A DNA stretch of 64,000 bases from Iodobacter arcticus (lineage in GTDB: Bacteria; Pseudomonadota; Gammaproteobacteria; Burkholderiales; Chitinibacteraceae): the NCBI RefSeq assembly GCF_042664895.1, contig NZ_JBHTBQ010000014.1, positions 124,001 to 188,000 on the forward strand, in the 5' to 3' direction. Below, piece by piece: positions 45,600 to 53,115 of the stretch. Numbering within the stretch: position 1 is the stretch's first letter; the number at the start of each line of letters is the position of its first letter. The notes beneath the pieces are model-generated. The model was not told the origin of the DNA. It saw only the letters and a list, made by a program, of their open reading frames with translations, and searched no databases. The translations under genes and the position numbers were made by a program.

Positions 45600-47477
45600 A
45601 TGATAAATTTCAAATCGATTTGGCAAAAACTTCATTTAATTTGGTTAGGGCGAATTTTATTTTTTTTGCTCAGTACCTTGCTTGTTATTTGGGTCGCTAT
45701 GCCACGTGGCCATGCCTACCCCTTTCCCCTCGATCTTTTAGATCGCCTGCACGACCAATTAATGAAGCAAAGATTAACGGTCCAGCCAGAGCAGAGAATT
45801 GTGCTGGTAGATATTGATGAGGTATCGCTCGCTCAATATGGGCGCTGGCCTTGGTCCAGGCAGCAAATAGCCCAATTGCTCCAGCAATTAAATCAGCATT
45901 ACCAAGTGGCGCATATTGGCCTGGATATCATTTTCCCTGAAAGTGGTGATTTATTAGGTGATCAGCAGATTGCGCAATTGGCTGCATTAAAGCAGCTGAC
46001 TTTGGCCCAGACCTTTGGCTTTGATCGCAGCCAAAGTATGCGTGTTGGTCAGCTCAGCGCAGCCATGCCTTTAGTGGCTACACCTTCGACACCTGCTTAT
46101 GGTTTCTTGGCCAATCATAAGATGCTGGCCTCAGCAGCGCCTTGTGTTGGGCATATTGCGATCACGGCTGATCCTGATGGTGTGGTGCGGCATCAGAGCA
46201 TGCTGGTGCGCTATCAGGGCCAGCTTTACCCGGCATTTGCCCCGGTTTTATTGCGCTGCTGGCTGGGGCAGCAGTTGCCGCTTCAAGCGAGTAATGGCAA
46301 GGTTGAATGGCTGCAAGGCTTATCAGGGCAGCAAATGGTCGATCAGCAGGGGATGGCGGCGATTCCTTTTTTGCGTAAAACCGAAGCCTATATTGCGATA
46401 CCTGCCAGCGATATTTTATCTGGCAAAGCGCCGCTCTCGCTGCTGCATAACCGGCTGGTGATTGTAGGTTCGAGCGCCTTGGGGTTGGGGGATTATGTAG
46501 CTACCATTTTGGGCGGACGCACGCCTGGCATGTTGCTGCATGCACAGTGGTTATCTCAAGCGCTGGATCAGTTAGAGCAAAATAAGCCGGTGGTGGCGAT
46601 TGGTTTTTCCAGCATGATGGCTGTTTGGGCGGCTTTATTGCTGGGGGTGCTTTTACTGCATAGGCGCAGTAATACTTTGCGTCTGGCTTGGGGGTTTTTG
46701 CTGCTGATGGCTTGGCTGCTATGGCTAAGCTATACGCCTCAGGAGGTGGGGGCTAATGCACTGGCTCCTCTGCTGGGCGGAGTGGTGTTATTAATTTTAG
46801 AAGGCGGCCTAGAGTGGTGGTATGCCCAGCTGGGGCGGCGGCAGCTTTATCTGGCGTTTCATCATTATGTGCCCCCTGCGATTATTGATCAGCTGATCGG
46901 CAATAATAGCCAGGCCATTATGTTGCCTCACCGTGCAGAAATCACTTGTCTGTTTGCCGATTTACAAGGCTACACCGGTATTGCAGAAAGGCTACCGCCT
47001 GAAGAGCTGGCGCATTACACCCGCCATGCTTTGATGCTACTGACTCAGGCGGTATTAGATCAGCAAGGCACTTTGGATAAATATATGGGGGATGCCTTAT
47101 TTGCATTCTGGGGTGCGCCTGTTGCGCAAAGCGATCATGCCAATCGGGCACTCAATGCGGCGATTGCCATGCAGCAGGCAGTGGATAAGCATAATCAGGT
47201 TGCCGCCTTAGATAAGCAGATTAAAGTGCATATTGGCATTCAAACGGGCTTGGTGGTGGTCGGTGATATGGGCACGCCGTTTCGCAGCACTTATACCGCC
47301 ATTGGTGATGCGGTGAATGTCAGTGCCCGCTTGCAAAACTTAGCCAGTTTGCATAATGAAAAGATTCTGGTGGGGGAAAGCACAGAGCGCCAATTGGCCT
47401 ACTCGCCGCTACAGCTCTATGGCACGGTATCACTGAAAGGGCGCAGAGGGGTTGAGCAAGTTTATCGCTTACCTTAG
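45600..47477 (+). CDS. CHASE2-domain adenylate/guanylate cyclase (class III)
   Basis: 625 residues. One N-terminal helix (ILFFLLSTLLVIWVAM), a periplasmic CHASE2 sensor (about 40-330; RIVLVDIDEVSLAQYGRWPWSR, HIGLDIIFPE), three helices (about 340-410), then a class III catalytic domain. This has the metal Asp in CLFADLQGYTGIAE and the second in DKYMGDALFAFWGAP, plus TYTAIGDAVNVSARLQNL. Lys in DKYMGD favours ATP over GTP, but that is inference. It should make cAMP in response to a periplasmic signal. Downstream of the FecR gene and followed by a TPR protein. Confidence 0.93.
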   Translation: MINFKSIWQKLHLIWLGRILFFLLSTLLVIWVAMPRGHAYPFPLDLLDRLHDQLMKQRLTVQPEQRIVLVDIDEVSLAQYGRWPWSRQQIAQLLQQLNQHYQVAHIGLDIIFPESGDLLGDQQIAQLAALKQLTLAQTFGFDRSQSMRVGQLSAAMPLVATPSTPAYGFLANHKMLASAAPCVGHIAITADPDGVVRHQSMLVRYQGQLYPAFAPVLLRCWLGQQLPLQASNGKVEWLQGLSGQQMVDQQGMAAIPFLRKTEAYIAIPASDILSGKAPLSLLHNRLVIVGSSALGLGDYVATILGGRTPGMLLHAQWLSQALDQLEQNKPVVAIGFSSMMAVWAALLLGVLLLHRRSNTLRLAWGFLLLMAWLLWLSYTPQEVGANALAPLLGGVVLLILEGGLEWWYAQLGRRQLYLAFHHYVPPAIIDQLIGNNSQAIMLPHRAEITCLFADLQGYTGIAERLPPEELAHYTRHALMLLTQAVLDQQGTLDKYMGDALFAFWGAPVAQSDHANRALNAAIAMQQAVDKHNQVAALDKQIKVHIGIQTGLVVVGDMGTPFRSTYTAIGDAVNVSARLQNLASLHNEKILVGESTERQLAYSPLQLYGTVSLKGRRGVEQVYRLP

Positions 47478-47618
47478 CTGTTTCTTTTTAGCAGCATACA
47501 GCTTGCTATATGTACTTAATGTTATTTCTGTTAATTTCTTACATTAACCCTGTTGTTACAAGTTAAATCAAGCAAGTAAATTCCTAGATTTGTGATCCTG
47601 AGCATATACAATCAATAA

Positions 47619-48794
47619 ATGCGACTCTTCCCCTTCGTTTTTATTGTGCTTTTGCAAGTGGCTAACCAGCCTGTGGCCTATGCCCAGATTGGGGATGAGT
47701 TGTACCAGCAGGCTATCGACGATATTGCGCAACAGCAGTGGCAAGAGGCCAGTTGGCTATTAGAAGAAGTGCTGCAGCTCAACCCCAATCATCAGGGCGC
47801 TAAAGTTGATTTAATGCTGGCCTATTGCCAGTTAGAAGACTTCACAAGGGCAGCGATTTTGCAGCAGCAATTGCGCGCCTTGCCTGTTTTGCCACAAGCC
47901 ATTAGTGATCTGATTCGGCAACAAACCGATCAGGGCTGTCGCGAAAAAACGCAGTGGCAGGCTCAACTGCAAAGTTGGGTGGCGAGCGATAGTAATCTGG
48001 ATCAGGGCAGCTCCAAGCGCTGGCTAGAAGTCACGTTGCCTGATGGGCTTTTTAATCTGGAAGTCGATCAAAGCAGCTTGCCACGATCTGGTTGGCTGGC
48101 AGGGCTAGAAGTACAAGGCATGGCGACCCCACCCGGAGGGCAGCAATGGGCGATTCATGCGGGGGCGGTGCAAAGCTGGCCGAAAAGTAGCCAGAGCATG
48201 CGTTGGTTTGGAGGTTTTTGGCAGCCACGGGTGCACAGCGACTGGGGTGTGGGTGTGCAGCAATTCTGGCTACAGAGCGAGCCTTATCAGAGCAGTATTT
48301 TGCTGGAATACCGTGGCCTGCCATCGCTGGGCCGGCTTGAGTCTTTGCTGCGTTTACGTGCGCAATTTGTAGATATCGCCCCACGCTATCAAAGCCTGCA
48401 TAGCGAATGGCGGGGCCAGTACATTAGCCAGTGGCAGGGGCTATGGCTGGATAATCGCGCCTTGCTCGGCTTTGAGTTTTCTCCCCTGCGCCCCGGTGGC
48501 AATCAATATAGTGGCGAGTTGAGTAGCCGGCTGATTTATCCTTTAGGGCCGCATAGTTTAGAGCTGCAGCTGCGCGCCAGAATAGCCCAAGATCAGGAGG
48601 GCTATAGCCCGCTGCTGGAGTACAACCAAGCGCGGCAAAGCGTGCAAAGCCAAGCTTCTTTTGCCTATCAGTGGCAGAGCCTGTGGTTGGGTAAATGGCG
48701 ATTGGAATATCAATATCAGGAACAAAACGACAGATTGCCGTTGTTTTCATGGCAAAAGAAAATGATTTCTTTGTCTTATAAGCAAGATTTTTAA
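47619..48794 (+). CDS. TPR-containing outer-membrane protein of unknown function
   Basis: 391 residues. Signal peptide (FIVLLQVANQPVAYA), then a TPR-like region (about 25-115: GDELYQQAIDDIAQQQWQEA, LEEVLQLNPNHQGAKVDLML). The remaining two thirds has alternating aromatic and polar strands (WLAGLEVQGMATPPGGQQW, MISLSYKQDF at the end with terminal Phe) as in an outer-membrane beta-barrel. The TPR-plus-barrel layout recalls DUF560/Slam-like proteins. It follows the cyclase and FecR genes and may receive or transmit the signal at the outer membrane; not demonstrated. Confidence 0.68.
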   Translation: MRLFPFVFIVLLQVANQPVAYAQIGDELYQQAIDDIAQQQWQEASWLLEEVLQLNPNHQGAKVDLMLAYCQLEDFTRAAILQQQLRALPVLPQAISDLIRQQTDQGCREKTQWQAQLQSWVASDSNLDQGSSKRWLEVTLPDGLFNLEVDQSSLPRSGWLAGLEVQGMATPPGGQQWAIHAGAVQSWPKSSQSMRWFGGFWQPRVHSDWGVGVQQFWLQSEPYQSSILLEYRGLPSLGRLESLLRLRAQFVDIAPRYQSLHSEWRGQYISQWQGLWLDNRALLGFEFSPLRPGGNQYSGELSSRLIYPLGPHSLELQLRARIAQDQEGYSPLLEYNQARQSVQSQASFAYQWQSLWLGKWRLEYQYQEQNDRLPLFSWQKKMISLSYKQDF

Positions 48795-48872
48795 GGGATG
48801 TGGAGCTTGCGCCTCATCCCTTTGCGCATCGAGCAGGTATTTGCCGTGTTATTTGCAAGCAGCACATCATTT

Positions 48873-49276
48873 GTAGGGCGGGTGAAACCCGCGAGCTATA
48901 CTGAAAAAGTACGCGGGTTGCACCCATGTGCGCTAAGCAAAGTCAAAAAGACCTTTTTAGTGCCTTCGGCACGTCGATTTTGGTGCGGGCGTCCCGCGGG
49001 ACCTTCCTTTCTTGCGCGGCCAAGAAACGAAGCCAAAGAAGGCCGCCCCGGCCAGCACGAAGGCCCCTCACTGCGGATAATCGGCTCGGCGAAAAAGGCT
49101 GCTCGCTCGCTGCCTCGCTACCCCTTTTCCGAAACCCCGAGTCGCTTATTCCTCGCTTCGGCGTGCTTCAAGGGGGTTTTTAAGCCCCATGCAAAGAGAG
49201 TGACCAGTACGTTTTTTCGTTGCTTACTGATACAAAACCATTTTGCTTAGCGCGTATGGGGTTTCACCCGCCCTTT
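48873..49276. repeat. REP family A unit split by an inserted element
   Basis: Left part GTAGGGCGGGTGAAACCCGC, loop and GCGGGTTGCACCC (48873-48925) matches the intact unit at 5217-5276. It breaks at CACCC, and the expected closing arm CACCCGCCC reappears only at 49264 or so. The intervening 338 bp is the element at 48923-49260. CACCC at both junctions may be a target duplication. Confidence 0.65.
48923..49260. mobile_element. MITE-like element with 19-bp terminal inverted repeats
   Basis: The ends CCCATGTGCGCTAAGCAAA (48923-48941) and TTTGCTTAGCGCGTATGGG (49242-49260) are inverted repeats with two mismatches. The interior is GC-rich, contains the intergenic repeat type that reads roughly FLARPRNEAKEGRPG in one frame, and has no credible gene. 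It interrupts a REP unit, which shows that it moved in after that unit. No transposase is encoded, so it must depend on one elsewhere. Confidence 0.65.
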
Positions 49277-49306
49277 TAGGTGGACTGAGACGAATTGCTT
49301 AGTTTG

Positions 49307-50578
49307 TTAAACCGCAGCCAGTGCCTGCTCCAAGTCATCCAAAATATCGTCGATATGCTCAATACCAATCGACAATCTCACCATATCTTCGCTTACCCCG
49401 GCTTTTGCCAATTCATCAGGCGTCAGCTGGCGGTGAGTGGTGCTAGCAGGGTGGCAAGCCAGTGATTTGGCGTCGCCAATATTCACTAAGCGGGTAATTA
49501 GCTTTAGTGCATCTTGGAAGCGCGCACCCGCTGCTGAGCCGCCTTTTACTCCAAATGTCAGCAGCCCCGATGCCTTGCCGCCAAAGTATTTTTGTACCAG
49601 AGCATGCGATGGATGATCGGGTAGACCTGCGTAATTAACCCACTGCACCTTGCTATGGCCTTGCAGGTATTGCGCCACTTTAAGGGCGTTTTCTACATGC
49701 CTGTCCATGCGCAGTGCCAGTGTTTCCAAGCCTTGCAGAATCAAAAAGCTATTAAAGGGAGAAATCGCTGCACCCATATTGCGCAGTGGCACGGTGCGGG
49801 CGCGGCCGATAAAGGCGGCTGGGCCGAATGCTTCGGTGTAAATCACACCGTGATAGCTGACTTCTGGCTCATTCAGGCGATTAAAGCGTTGCTTATGATT
49901 CGCCCAAGGGAATTTGCCGCTATCCACAATCATGCCGCCGATACTATTGCCGTGGCCGCCGATATATTTGGTGAGGGAGTGCACCACAATATCTGCGCCA
50001 TGTTCAAAAGGACGAGTGAGATATGGCGTGGGCACTGTGTTGTCCACAATCAGCGGCACACCACCCGCATGGGCCACCGCGGCAAAAGCGGCGAAATCGA
50101 CCACATTGCCGAGTGGATTACCAATCGATTCGCAAAAAATAGCCTTGGTGCGATCATTAATTAGCGCGGCGGCAGCTTGCGGATCATTGGCATCAACAAA
50201 TTGCACGCTAATGCCATATTGCGGCAAGGTATGGGCGAGTAGATTGTAAGTGCCGCCATAGAGCGCCGTGGTGGCGATGATATTGTCGCCTGCTTCGGCA
50301 ATGGTCATGATGGCGTAAGTAATAGCGGCCAAGCCTGAGGCCAATGCCAGCGCGCCAACGCCGCCTTCCAGCGCTGCGATACGTTGCTCTAATACATCGG
50401 AAGTGGGGTTCATAATCCGCGTATAGATATTGCCTTTAACCTTTAAATCAAATAGATCCGCACCATGCTGCGTGTCATCAAAAGCGTAGCTGGTGGTCTG
50501 GTAAATAGGCACCGCCATCGATTTAGTGGTGGGATCAATTTCATAACCAGCGTGTAGAGCAAGCGTATCAAACTTCAT
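49307..50578 (-). CDS. metY: O-acetylhomoserine sulfhydrylase (aminocarboxypropyltransferase)
   Basis: 423 residues, PLP-dependent Cys/Met metabolism family, making homocysteine from O-acetylhomoserine and sulfide. MKFDTLALHAGYEIDPTTKSMAVPIYQTTSYAFDD at the start is typical of MetY; the PLP lysine is in SLTKYIGGHGNSIGG, preceded by PLIVDNTVPTPYL. The length (about 425-430 in the family) separates it from the shorter cystathionine enzymes. GGAGGC lies before the ATG. Monocistronic; the 168-base leader upstream shows no recognised riboswitch. Confidence 0.93.
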   Translation of the reverse strand: MKFDTLALHAGYEIDPTTKSMAVPIYQTTSYAFDDTQHGADLFDLKVKGNIYTRIMNPTSDVLEQRIAALEGGVGALALASGLAAITYAIMTIAEAGDNIIATTALYGGTYNLLAHTLPQYGISVQFVDANDPQAAAALINDRTKAIFCESIGNPLGNVVDFAAFAAVAHAGGVPLIVDNTVPTPYLTRPFEHGADIVVHSLTKYIGGHGNSIGGMIVDSGKFPWANHKQRFNRLNEPEVSYHGVIYTEAFGPAAFIGRARTVPLRNMGAAISPFNSFLILQGLETLALRMDRHVENALKVAQYLQGHSKVQWVNYAGLPDHPSHALVQKYFGGKASGLLTFGVKGGSAAGARFQDALKLITRLVNIGDAKSLACHPASTTHRQLTPDELAKAGVSEDMVRLSIGIEHIDDILDDLEQALAAV

Positions 50579-50746
50579 GCAAAGCCTCCGAGGGGATGGA
50601 AAGTGCCTTGGAAACTGTAGCAGTTTTATTTAGACCATAAAGCTATTTTTAGATTTTTCTTTAGACTAAATAAAGCTATATACCTTGATATTGAGCTTTA
50701 AATATTAAGTAACTTGTCAATTTATATGGGGGATTTGTAATTTACT

Positions 50747-51508
50747 TTAAAGCTCGCCTAATAGCCATGAGCTGGCAAAGGCAAAGTATTCACGCAGCCA
50801 TGCGTTGTAGCGTATCGCCAGTGGAGTGGGGGCAGAGGCAAGATCCACCAGCGGGAAACCTTGTTTTTTGGCTATTTTAGATGCACGCAGCGCATGAAAA
50901 TCATTGGTGATAATCAGCACAGGCTCTGCTGCTTTAGCTTTGAGCAGGCGATAGCTAAACAGCAGGTTTTCTTCCGTGCTGGTGCTTTGGTCTTCCTGCA
51001 ATATGCGCTGCGGAGCAATGCCGTGGGCCAGTAGATAGCGCTGCATGGCATCGGCCTCGCTGATTTCCTCGCTAAATCCTTGGCCACCTGAAACAACAAT
51101 CTGAGCCTTGGGGTATTGCGCTGCATAAATCAGGGTGGTATCAAGACGGGCACGCAGCATGGGGCTAGGTTGCGTACCATCTAGGCCCGAACCCAGCACA
51201 ATCAAGCTTGAGGGCGGGTGTTTGATACGGTCTGGCACGGCGAGCTGATAGAAAAAAGCCAGCAAAGAGATCAGCCATAGCGCCATCGCCCACTTAAACC
51301 AAGGCCACAATCGCTGCCGATAGCGCTTAGCTGCCAGCCAGCGCTGCCAACTGGCGTGCTTTAAGTTGAAACTTAATAAACCCAAGCCCAAGATGGCTGG
51401 GAAAACAGTGCCTACATTAAATTTAGCAACGCTAAACAACGCCAGCGCATCGATGAGCAAGATGCTGCCTATGAAGATCTGTAAACGTGCCAGCCATTTA
51501 TTTTGCAT
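50747..51508 (-). CDS. YdcF family (DUF218) membrane protein
   Basis: 253 residues. Three hydrophobic segments at the N-terminus (about 10-30, 30-50 and 72-92), then a DUF218 domain with SLIVLGSGLDGTQPSPMLRARL, IVVSGGQGFSEEISEADAM and QDQSTSTEENLLFSYRLL, ending in FHALRASKIAKKQG. YdcF/SanA-like proteins bind adenosyl compounds or take part in envelope permeability; exact role unknown. The start overlaps the end of the GNAT gene by 11 bases, so these form a small operon. Confidence 0.85.
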   Translation of the reverse strand: MQNKWLARLQIFIGSILLIDALALFSVAKFNVGTVFPAILGLGLLSFNLKHASWQRWLAAKRYRQRLWPWFKWAMALWLISLLAFFYQLAVPDRIKHPPSSLIVLGSGLDGTQPSPMLRARLDTTLIYAAQYPKAQIVVSGGQGFSEEISEADAMQRYLLAHGIAPQRILQEDQSTSTEENLLFSYRLLKAKAAEPVLIITNDFHALRASKIAKKQGFPLVDLASAPTPLAIRYNAWLREYFAFASSWLLGEL

Positions 51509-52052
51509 TTAGGGGCTTACTCAAGCGATAAAGACAGTGTTCTTGCAAAGGATGGCCCTCTGCCACTTTGGGGTGGAAAAAAGTATCAGCATCGCGCTGC
51601 ATACCTAGTTTTTGCATCACGGCCTGTGAGCGCAGATTAGGTAGGGCGGTAAATGACACAATCTCATTCAGTTGCAGGGTATTAAAGCCAAAATCTAAAG
51701 CCGCCTTTGCTGCTTCGCTGGCGTAACCCTTGCCCCAATGATCAAAAGCCAGCCGCCAGCCTATTTCTACGCAGGGCGAAAACGGCAGCTCAGGAATCGG
51801 AATATGCAGGCCGGTAAAGCCAATAAACTGCTGTGTTTCTTTCAGCTCCATCGCCCAAAATCCCCAGCCACGCTCGCTAATTAGCTGCATTACCCGCTCT
51901 TGCATCGCCAAGCTGGCCGCTGCGTCCATAGGCCCAAGCAGATACTCCATCACGCGTGGATCGCTGCTCATTAGGACGAAAGCTTCGGCATCCGATGCCC
52001 GCCATTGGCGTAATCGCAAGCGCTCGGTGGATAGTTCGATTATTTTTGGCAT
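51498..52052 (-). CDS. GNAT-family acetyltransferase (RimJ/RimL type)
   Basis: 184 residues. STERLRLRQWRASDAEAF, FIGFTGLHIP and the acetyl-CoA region EIGWRLAFDHWGKGYASEAAKAALDFGF followed by LNEIVSFTALPNLRSQAVMQKLGM are all standard for the RimJ/RimL group, which acetylates N-termini or small molecules. Substrate unknown. First gene of the pair with the YdcF gene; the 99-bp tandem repeats lie just upstream. Confidence 0.9.
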   Translation of the reverse strand: MPKIIELSTERLRLRQWRASDAEAFVLMSSDPRVMEYLLGPMDAAASLAMQERVMQLISERGWGFWAMELKETQQFIGFTGLHIPIPELPFSPCVEIGWRLAFDHWGKGYASEAAKAALDFGFNTLQLNEIVSFTALPNLRSQAVMQKLGMQRDADTFFHPKVAEGHPLQEHCLYRLSKPLNAK

Positions 52053-52080
52053 GGGGTTTATTTGAAATTATGGGGCATGG

Positions 52081-52310
52081 TGCGTAACGCCTTCGGCGTT
52101 TTGCACCCTATGGAGGTGGTTTTATAGGGTGTGCAAGGCGTTTTTCTTGCGCACCGTTTTTGGTTGTGCTGTGCCACGGTGCGTAACGCCTCTGGCGTTT
52201 TGCACCCTATGGAGGTGGTTTTATAGGGTGTGCAAGGCGTTTTTCTTGCGCACCGTTTTTGGTTGTGCTGTGCCACGGTGCGTAACGCCTCTGGCGTTTT
52301 GCACCCTATG
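52081..52310. repeat. Tandem array of REP family B units, period 99 bp
   Basis: TGCGTAACGCC begins copies at 52081, 52180 and 52279, exactly 99 bases apart. Each copy contains GGCGTTTTGCACCCTA, then TAGGGTGTGCAAGGCG, then TTGCGCACCG, so it is a pair of head-to-head hairpins. The first copy differs at a few positions (CTTCGG for CTCTGG); the third is cut short. It is close to the RAYT gene, the enzyme expected to move such units. Reading frames across it encode only a repeat peptide. Confidence 0.85.
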
Positions 52311-52373
52311 TGTGGCGGTGTTGATTTGATGGCTCATGCTGATAAATAAATTGTAATTTGAATGGGAAAGAAA

Positions 52374-52919
52374 ATGCCCAATTATCGTCGCTACTATGGC
52401 ATGAGCAGCTGTTATTTTTTTACGGTAGTGACGCATCAGCGGCAGATGATTTTAACTGATGAATTGTTTCGCAATACTTTACGAAAAGCAATATTGAAAG
52501 TACGTGCTCAGTATCCTTTTACGATTGATGCTTGGGTGTTGCTTCCCGATCATTTGCATTGTATTTGGACTTTACCCGCTGGCGATACAAATTTTAGTTT
52601 GCGTTGGAATTGGATTAAAAGCTTTGTGACGCGCCATATTGCTGATAAATATCAGCGGGCTGATTTACTTTCTGATTCTCGTCGCCATCGTGGTGAATCT
52701 ACATTGTGGCAAAGGCGTTTTTGGGAACATGAAATTTTGAGTGAGGCCGATTACTTTGCGCATATGGATTATGTGCATATCAATCCTTTAAAGCATGGTT
52801 TGGTCACGCAAGTTAAAGATTGGCCTTATTCAACGTTTCACCGCTTAGTGCGTGAAGGTGTTTATCCGCCAGATTGGGCGGGGAGTGGCGACGATATTTT
52901 ATTTCATTTTGATAAGTAA
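52374..52919 (+). CDS. REP-associated tyrosine transposase (RAYT, Y1 family)
   Basis: 181 residues, IS200-like HUH fold. The His pair is in LLPDHLHCIWTLP, and YRRYYGMSSCYFFTVVTHQRQ is the typical start. The catalytic Tyr is probably in HMDYVHINPLKHGLV, followed by WPYSTFHRLVREGVYP, all standard for RAYTs. Two ATGs (52362, 52374) are possible; the second has GGGAAAG in good position. It is flanked by family B repeats on both sides (52081-52310 and 52959-53041), the usual genomic setting. It is not an insertion sequence: no inverted repeats of its own are seen. Confidence 0.93.
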   Translation: MPNYRRYYGMSSCYFFTVVTHQRQMILTDELFRNTLRKAILKVRAQYPFTIDAWVLLPDHLHCIWTLPAGDTNFSLRWNWIKSFVTRHIADKYQRADLLSDSRRHRGESTLWQRRFWEHEILSEADYFAHMDYVHINPLKHGLVTQVKDWPYSTFHRLVREGVYPPDWAGSGDDILFHFDK

Positions 52920-52958
52920 GGTTGTAGGGCAAAATTCGCGGCTTGCTCACCATTGCCA

Positions 52959-53041
52959 TGGTGCGTAACGCCTACGGCGTTTTGCACCCTACATTGATGC
53001 TTGGTTTTCGTAGGGTGTGCAAACGCTTTTCTTGCGCACCG
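52959..53041. repeat. REP family B units downstream of the RAYT gene
   Basis: GGTGCGTAACGCCTACGGCGTTTTGCACCCTAC at 52959-52991 and the opposite orientation GTAGGGTGTGCAAACGC at about 53010, ending TTGCGCACCG at 53041. Same family as 52081-52310, 45433-45504 and 63235-63303. Confidence 0.8.
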
Positions 53042-53065
53042 TTTTATTTCCTGTCATTTATCCAT

Positions 53066-53096
53066 AAAAAAAGCCAGCCCTCATCAGGCTGGCTTT
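53066..53096 (-). terminator. Rho-independent terminator of purL
   Basis: On the minus strand the arms AAGCCAGCC and GGCTGGCTT enclose TGATGAG and are followed by a run of seven T. It lies 20 bases beyond the purL stop codon. Confidence 0.85.
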
Positions 53097-53115
53097 TGCG
53101 TGGGCTGTGAAACAA

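Noticed and set aside
48798..49250. 150-residue reading frame after the TPR protein gene
   Set aside because: It runs through the REP unit and the MITE-like element; the composition is that of a translated repeat.
50579..50746. SAM-type riboswitch upstream of metY
   Set aside because: None of the conserved blocks of known SAM riboswitches could be recognised in the 168 bases.
52081..52310. Possible CRISPR array because of regular spacing
   Set aside because: Only three units, 99 bp long, with internal palindromes and no unique spacers or cas genes.
52058..52330. Reading frames with an internally repeated peptide on both strands
   Set aside because: They are translations of the 99-bp REP array; no start context, no family.
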